Assembly: GCA_030589965.1 (NCBI GenBank)
Contig: JAUUZM010000059.1
Coordinates: 1 to 11,521 of the forward strand
Direction: 5' to 3'
Source of the DNA: Bacteroides sp.
Lineage (GTDB): Bacteria > Bacteroidota > Bacteroidia > Bacteroidales > SM23-62
Length of the DNA stretch: 11,521 bases
Numbering within the stretch: position 1 is the first letter of the stretch; each line of letters begins with the position of its first letter. A program made the translations under genes and the position numbers. Below are positions 1-7,300 of the stretch, piece by piece. The notes below the pieces were generated by a model. It ran no database searches. It was not told the DNA's origin and saw nothing but the letters and a program-made list of their open reading frames with translations.

Positions 1-1380
1 CCAGTTCCGGAACCACGTTAATACGGAAATTAATGACAATGTCCGAGTAAACATTTCCGTCTATGGTCAGGTTATCAATAGTAACCTGGTCCTCGTAAGA
101 GCCAATTTCCCGGTTCCCGAGGATGGTAACATACATGCTGTCGTATCCCGGCAAGAGGATAGATGCCGGTCCCTCAAGGGAAATACTTGCCGGGCTAGAT
201 GAGATCAAATCATAGCTTGCAGTTTGACCGAAATATGCGGATTCACAGGCAATGTGATTGCTGATCAAATCGCCAAATACCAGCTTGCCGTTAAGCGGTA
301 CAGATATCTCATAATCATTCCTCAGTACATTAATCGGAGCATTCCAGACCCTAAATTCCCATGCAATCAGGGAATCATTGGTATTGCTTGTACTGTTCCC
401 CCAGTAATCCTCTACATCAAGTAGTTCTACCTTGAAGCTTTCACCATGATGCGCGTTCCTCCATGCAAAATCTGCTCCATTCAGAATGATTTCCTGTCCG
501 TCGACGATCATCTGTAACCCGGACACGGCAACTCCTCCGGCAGTAAGTATCCGGTACTCAAAACTGCTTACCTCTTCCGTAAAGCGTGCTTTCACTTCAC
601 TGCCAAGGGTGAGTATTCCGGAAAGGGGTTCAGGGGGTACTGCAAGGTGGATGTTTTGTCGGTCAATTGTTCCACTGACAATATTACTGTATACCTGTCC
701 ACCTCCATAATTATTACAATCTGCTATCACTCTCAGCTGGTAATTCCCATCGTCCCAGAAAACCCCGGGATCGTTTACATACCAGGTGAAGATGAATGTG
801 GGATTGGGATAGATCAGGCTGGTAGCCTCTACAAACTCCCGGAGGGAATCAACCGGGACCTCATTGATCAGTTCCCAAACGTTGCTTCCTCCTCTCCTGC
901 ATTCCAGCCTCAGGCTGTTCAAGACTTCACAGTTCGGATCGAAATCGGTGACCTTGACAAGCAATTCATCATTGTAGCGGTTGGATACCCACTGGTCAAT
1001 GGGTTCGGTAATGGCTACCTGGGTGCATGGTCTTTCCCAGAAGGCACTCAGGAATACACTTTCCGAGATATTGCCTTCACATGCAGACGAGATGGTAACT
1101 TCAATACTGTCCGCTTCGTAAATGCCCGAACGCCTGCCGATACTAAGATCTATAAAGGAAGGTTCCAGGGCACTCACCGAATAGGTTTGTTCACCCAGTG
1201 ATTTTCCGTTGGCCAGGATTGTGGCATTAAACCGGTTTGAAGCCGGGTTGACAGAAAGAACATAGCTCCGGTCTTCTTCGAATGGATTCAGGTTTCCGAT
1301 TTTAAGCGGGAACACTGCAGCCTCAGAAGGATCCAGTCCATCCATCAAATTGGAGACAATATCCTCTCCAAGCGGGTTCT
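1..1380 (-). other. Ig-like beta region at the visible C-terminal end of the giant protein
   Basis: Residues ~2537-2996 look like several consecutive Ig-type beta domains. One runs PSLRVENPLGEDIVSNLMDG to the IDLSIGR strand. Another contains WYVNDPGVFWDDGNYQLRVIADC and ends in YSNIVSGTIDRQ. Next is VPPEPLSGILTLGSEVKARF, the layout of a bacterial Ig-like domain (P--G-L-LGSEV---F). The last begins near AWEFRVWNAPINV and ends in the window at VINFRINVVPEL, with the LPGYDSMYVTIL strand typical of ASPM/abnormal-spindle-like or choice-of-anchor Ig folds. Cysteines in SACEGN, RPCTQ, PNCE, LECRR and ADCNN could pair as disulfides. The gene continues beyond the window. Confidence 0.55.
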
Positions 1381-4300
1381 CGACCCTTAGAGAAGGTGCA
1401 TCCCTGTAAATGGTACCTTCTTCCTCCGGACATGAACTTCTTCCACCCACAAGGGCAAAATAGGCTGTCTGTGTCGGATCAAGGCTCGGATAAACATTCA
1501 CGCTGAACTGGTCACCCGGATCATTATCAGAAAGGGTAAAACCAGAAACTACGGTAGAATCCCTTCCTTCTGAATTGCTGGCACTGGTTTTAGAATCCCA
1601 TCCTCCGTAACCGCCAACTTTGGCCTCCATCTTGAATACTTTTGTCTCAAAATAGGCTGCCCACCATCCGACCTCAGCAGCAGCTTCCAATTCCATTGCA
1701 TATCCTCCGCCTGCAGAATTCTCGGAAGTAAAAGTCTGGGTGAGGGTATTGGACCTGGAAATGGTATTTTCACTGCTTGATTCGAAGGAAGTTCCCCCGC
1801 CAAATGTATAGTTCTTTGGTTCTGGATAGGAAAGCAGATCTCCGTATAACTCATCCCCTTCCTTAACCAGGGCCTCGTAGATTTTCTTGACCGCAAAGAA
1901 GTTTTTCTTTCGGGTATTCAATTCGCTGACTTCGAGCACATCCTGCTGCTCAAATTCATTGATCTTTTGTATTGCCTGTGTATACCATTCCAACTCGGAG
2001 CCTGAGCTATAGGCCGCATCATCTGATGGTGGTTCGGTATCAAAAAAATCAATGAGCGAATTCATAGCTTCGATGATATCACCAAGCTGGGTTGAAAGCG
2101 AACTGTAATACTGCCTGATTGCCGGTCCGCCCTTATTACTTGCAGCGTCGGCATCTGTTTGGTGGACTTCAAGAACGGCTTTCCTGTCGAGCAGGTGATG
2201 GTGGTAATTTTCAATCCATGCTCTGGGATCTCCTGAGTTGTTTATGTACTCAATCACATTCTGCCAGTTATCAGCGAGGGCCTGCAGAGATGCAATACTG
2301 CCGCCTCCTGAAACACCGGAGGGAGTAGTCCCCTTGACCAGAACATCCATTGAACTGGAAAATTCCCGGACTTTGGCTTCTATCTGGTTCCTGGTAAATA
2401 GCCAGGTCGATTTAATACCCGTCGGCTTATAGGTCCGGATGGTTGTCCTTTCAATCTCACATCCACGGATGGTAAGATTGTACTGGATGGTATAGGTGAA
2501 AAGCATGTCCATCCCGACCACTACATCCGCCTGTTTTCCGACCAGGGGTTTATCTCCCTGTCCGTCGAGCGCATCTGAAGAAGTTTCAAGGCGTTGCGTG
2601 GAGGTCATGGATAACTGATAATCCGTAGATTCCTCCTTGCTTTCCCCGTCTTTTAAATCAGCCTCCCAGTAAGCTCCGGCAACCCCTGCAAATATTGCGG
2701 AACCTTCCGTTTTGAATCCACGGTAATAGGCTTCCTCTTCTGACAATTGCAGGGAACGATTAATCGTAACCCCTGATTCCAGGAAGGATGAACTTCCATC
2801 TCCCGGCGGATCACGCAGTACATACATCGGGATGTGGGCCGTAGCATGATCCCCATAATCTTCTGGATTTATGAAGATATCCGTTCCGCCGAGTGATTTT
2901 TTCCCTTCTACAATAACCGGGAAGGAAAGTTCTCCCAGCTTCTGTCCATGATCGTCCATAAAGGCGGCATGAAGATACTTCCGGTAGGGCTGGATCAGCT
3001 CCGGTTCTCCTCCTGCAAAGTAGAGTGATTCGAACCGGCCATTCGGATTGTAACTCACCGTATCAAGGTATTCGGCAGAAGCCCCGTTACGTATCAGTAT
3101 AGTTCCGGAATTAACCGGGATCTCACTGCCTCCATGCATTTCCGTTACACCGAAATCAATCACATAATACTTCTCCTGTTTGATTGCATAATCACCAATA
3201 CAGGGAGGATAATCCATATTCGTAAACAGAACTTCGATATGAGCAGGGGTATGATAGACGAAAATACTGGTATCTGCCCTGACGTTTTTGCTGGGCGAGA
3301 GATCCACATTTTCTGCTTTTCCTTTAAAGTACTGGCCATACAGCTCATTATCCAGTTCACTGTTTACCACGCCCTGAAGGTCAATCACATAGTCAAGCGC
3401 AGGTAGGCGCAGATCTTTTTCCCCGTTCAGCTCAGATGTTATAACTTCCTCGAATTTATAATCCCTGTTATTAACCTGGAACTTGAACGGTTTCGGAATT
3501 TCTGTACCTCCGCCTGTTACAACAGAGATATGAAGTGCAGAAGTAAGGGTGTCGATGAAGTCATGCCTTGTAATAGCAGCAAACTTCCGCAGCGTATCGG
3601 AATCGAATCTGACCGTGTCCAGGATAAATGCATAGTCTCTTGTATGGGTTTCAATATCAGAGATTACTTCAAGCAGGTAGCTTAATACAACAGGGTTATC
3701 AGGCTCGATGTTAAAGCTGTAAAAACCTTTTTCATCTGTGTGGGATGTATCGACCTCCTGGAATCCGCCTTCTTTCAGGGTCCTTAGAATTACAGGAACC
3801 CCTTCCCATCCCCTTTGCAGCTCTTCATGTCTAACCCTGCCCAATAGTATGATCGCTGAGGTATCCGTAAAATCACAGTTAACCTGGAAGCGGTTATCCG
3901 TAATAATCACCGGTTTTGTATCTTCCCTGAAATGATGGCCCGGTCGGAATGCCTGGACAGTATACTCCGTACTCTGGTTGTAGCTTACCTGGTTGAATAC
4001 ATAAGCACCTGATGGATCCGTAACAGTTGTATCTGTAACAAAGTTAAAGCTTGAGTCGACGAAATAGTACTTTCCTGAATAGGTGATGGCTACGTTAGGC
4101 ACGCCCGCAGTTTCCGGGGTCCGTACGAACCCGCTGATTACACCGTCTGGTTTTGCCCATCCCACTGATGCAGTCGAAGGAGGCTCTCCCTGGTACATGG
4201 AATAAACATATTTCCTTCCCGGATCTACATCAGAATCATAGAGAACATATTCATATTCACCGGCTGGAATTTCCTGTGTGGCAATCAGTTCACCGTCCCT

Positions 4301-7300
4301 GTAAATTTTGTATGTAGATCCACCGCTCAGGCCTGTAAGATGAAGCTTGACTTTGCTCGATGTCCCTTTGGAAGCATCGATCGAATAGCTGGAACTGTTG
4401 GAAATATTTCCCGTACTGTAGCCGATGTAGTTTGACCTTTTACCGTTCTTAACCGCACATATTGAGAAATCTCCCCATGTGCTTTCGGTGTCGATATAAG
4501 AGCGGTCTGTCCCCTTCACAATGGCCACAATAATTTCAACTTCTGATGGGCGGAAGATCATGAATTCATCGATATCCAGCCTGTCATAATACTCCCAGCT
4601 ATGTTTGAAGTATCCGTGATCAGCATCAGGTACTACCACAAAATTGACAGGGGCATGCAGTCTTTCAGTACTGACGGCAAGGGCTGCGTGCGGTGATTGA
4701 AAATAACCAAGCTCGTGATCCCTGAAAGCAATAAGGTTATAGGTATAAGATGTTTCAGGATCGACATCAGAATCCGTGAAGGAATAGATAGTCTGTTTAT
4801 CCGCATGGACAATAGCAAGAGGCTCAGATCCTCCATCCCTGAAAATCCTAAATCCATCTACTGCTTTTGCCAGTGAATCCTCTTCGGCTCCATAGCTCCA
4901 GCCCAGGGTAATTGACCTGTCTGTAGAATCGGAGTTTAAATCTTCAACACGGACCAGTTCCGGGAATACAAAGGCTTTTTCCCGTATCCTTGAAGTGATT
5001 ATGATACCAGCAATCCTGCGGAAGGCAGATATTCCGAAACTATGGTATTTCCCTGCATAGCCCCCAAAGTCCCTGTAATAGAACTGTTCGGAAGACATTG
5101 TATCAATTACGGCACTGTCCCTGTAGACTAAAAATCCATCAAAATTCTCTGCTGGACATTCCCAGGTAATTTCAATGGAATTGTTCTTCTGGGTAAGGGA
5201 AATATTCGTAGGATCGAAAACCTCCGGGAATTCACATTCCTTTTCGGCCAGTTCAGATTCAAATTCAGTACCATCGCTGTTATGCCAGAAAGCCGTCACG
5301 CCGTAAGTGTAAGAATAGTTTGGTGTTCCGGTATTGTCGATATGGATAAAGGGCACCTCTGTACAGGTATCCAGCATTTCCCTGTTCCGGTAGATGTAAT
5401 ATCCATCCACATTATCTGTGGGATGGGACCAGGATACTTCGACACGGTTTTTTTCGTCAACAGGGATAACTTCCAGATTTTCTACAGGTGCCAGGAAAGG
5501 AGCTTCTGCAATAAAGGGTACAAGTGCAGAACCAACAGGGTTACCCTCCGGCTGCTCCAGGAATGCCTGTGCTGTATATACCTGTATATGGCCAGGAGAG
5601 GCTGAGCTGTCTGTAAGGATCATCGGCTCACCTTTCTCAACCCTGCCAATTTTCCTGAATCCCCTTGAAATCTCAAAATATGAGAAATTCGGATTGGAGG
5701 CACCCCAGGTAAGGAATAATAATCCTGAACCCTTGTCCGCCTTACCGTGGCAAGCCACCGGTGTGGCAACATCTTCCTGCTGCAGTAATTTATAGTCTGT
5801 GGCATCAACGAATTCAACATATATATGTGAGCCCTCCCATTCGGCTGAACTGATGGAAAGTGGATTTGTAACAAACTGGGAATTCACTCCGGATGCCCTA
5901 ATATGAATGTCCGAGAAATTGAGAAGGGACAGTTCAGGAAAGACAAAATATCCGGATTCATTACTCAGCGTATTGTTCTTGTATTGACTAAGGTCAGAAT
6001 AGTAGATTGTCAGATCCAGTTTTACATCATCAACGGGTTGATAATTCTGATCCAGAACCTTTCCATGGATCAGTAGTCCCGAGCTAATCGATCCTGCATC
6101 TGCCACAAAAATGGAAGAATCCTCCTCAAATACAGCCTGCATATGATATATGTATCGGGCACCGGTCTCAACCTCAATATCCTGATATCTCCGGGTTCCT
6201 ACAGGCAAATCGGCGATGAGTTCAGAATTCCGGTATAAGAGGAAGGTAGAAGTCACAAATTCAGGATAGTCCCAATCCAGCGTTATATTCCCCGATGTAT
6301 TGTCGGAGGCTGTGAAATTCACAGGGGCAAAAACCCCTGATGTATCCTGAAGTTTGAAAGTGTAGGAAGTGCGGGCGGTATCCGAGAAATAACGTGTATC
6401 CTCGTGATCTGCATAAGCCAGAAGCTTGTATTCAACCTCAGCATTCCCCATTTTGATAAGGTTTTCAAAGAATCCCATCTTATAATTAAGGTCCGTCAGG
6501 TTTACCATGTCGATAAAGGATTCCTGGAAGGGTGATGGTATCTCAAATGACTCCTCACCATTCTCTCCTCCATCACGAATAACAATATATCCATCATATG
6601 TGTCCTGGTAATCTGAGGCCCATGACACAAAAACCTGGTCGTTGAAATCACTGTCTTCATCCTTACTGGCATCAATATAGTGAGGAGCCGACAGACCGGG
6701 TACTCCAAAGACCTGGCTCACTTCCCCGGATTCATAGATCTCATCCTCCACCTGCAGGTAAGAAGTGAGGGAGTAAAGATGGCTGCCGCCCGGAATACCA
6801 TGGTAATCATAGAAGCTGTGTTTACCTTTGAGTACAAAACCGATCAGCATATCATCGCGGTAAATCCTGAAACCATCGAAATTGTATATAAGTTCTGCCG
6901 CGTTAAAATCCCATGCGACTTCGAGGAAACCATCCTCACTGCTGGAGGAAAGGTTGTTGCATTCCGGTAGCTCGGGGTAGACTACATTTGCCCTGATGAT
7001 CCCCGACAATACGGTACTGTCTCCGACATACCTGAAAGCCTGGGCGCTGTACTCGTATTCTTTGCCCGGTTCGGCCATCAAATCATTCCCTATCCACGGG
7101 TTCTCCGTAGTTTTCCACAGGATACTGTCCCTGAAAATCTTAATCCCGTCAAGGTTCTGAGCATCGTGCTGAACCTCCACTGTAACATATCCCCTGGTAT
7201 TATCCGCTGCCAGGAGTACATCCGGTACAATGATCTTGGGAAATTCAACATCTGAATTGACCATATCACCAAGCAGGTATGATTTGCCGACAAGATGTTT

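Noticed and set aside
647..1201. A 184-codon plus-strand open frame opposite the giant gene
   Set aside because: It is antisense to a continuous coding frame, has no signal peptide or recognisable motif, and its composition follows from the codons of the minus-strand gene.
2180..2230. HHH cluster (ENYHHHLLDRK) in the giant protein as a metal or catalytic site
   Set aside because: It lies in a predicted helix with no partner ligands or known active-site pattern around it.
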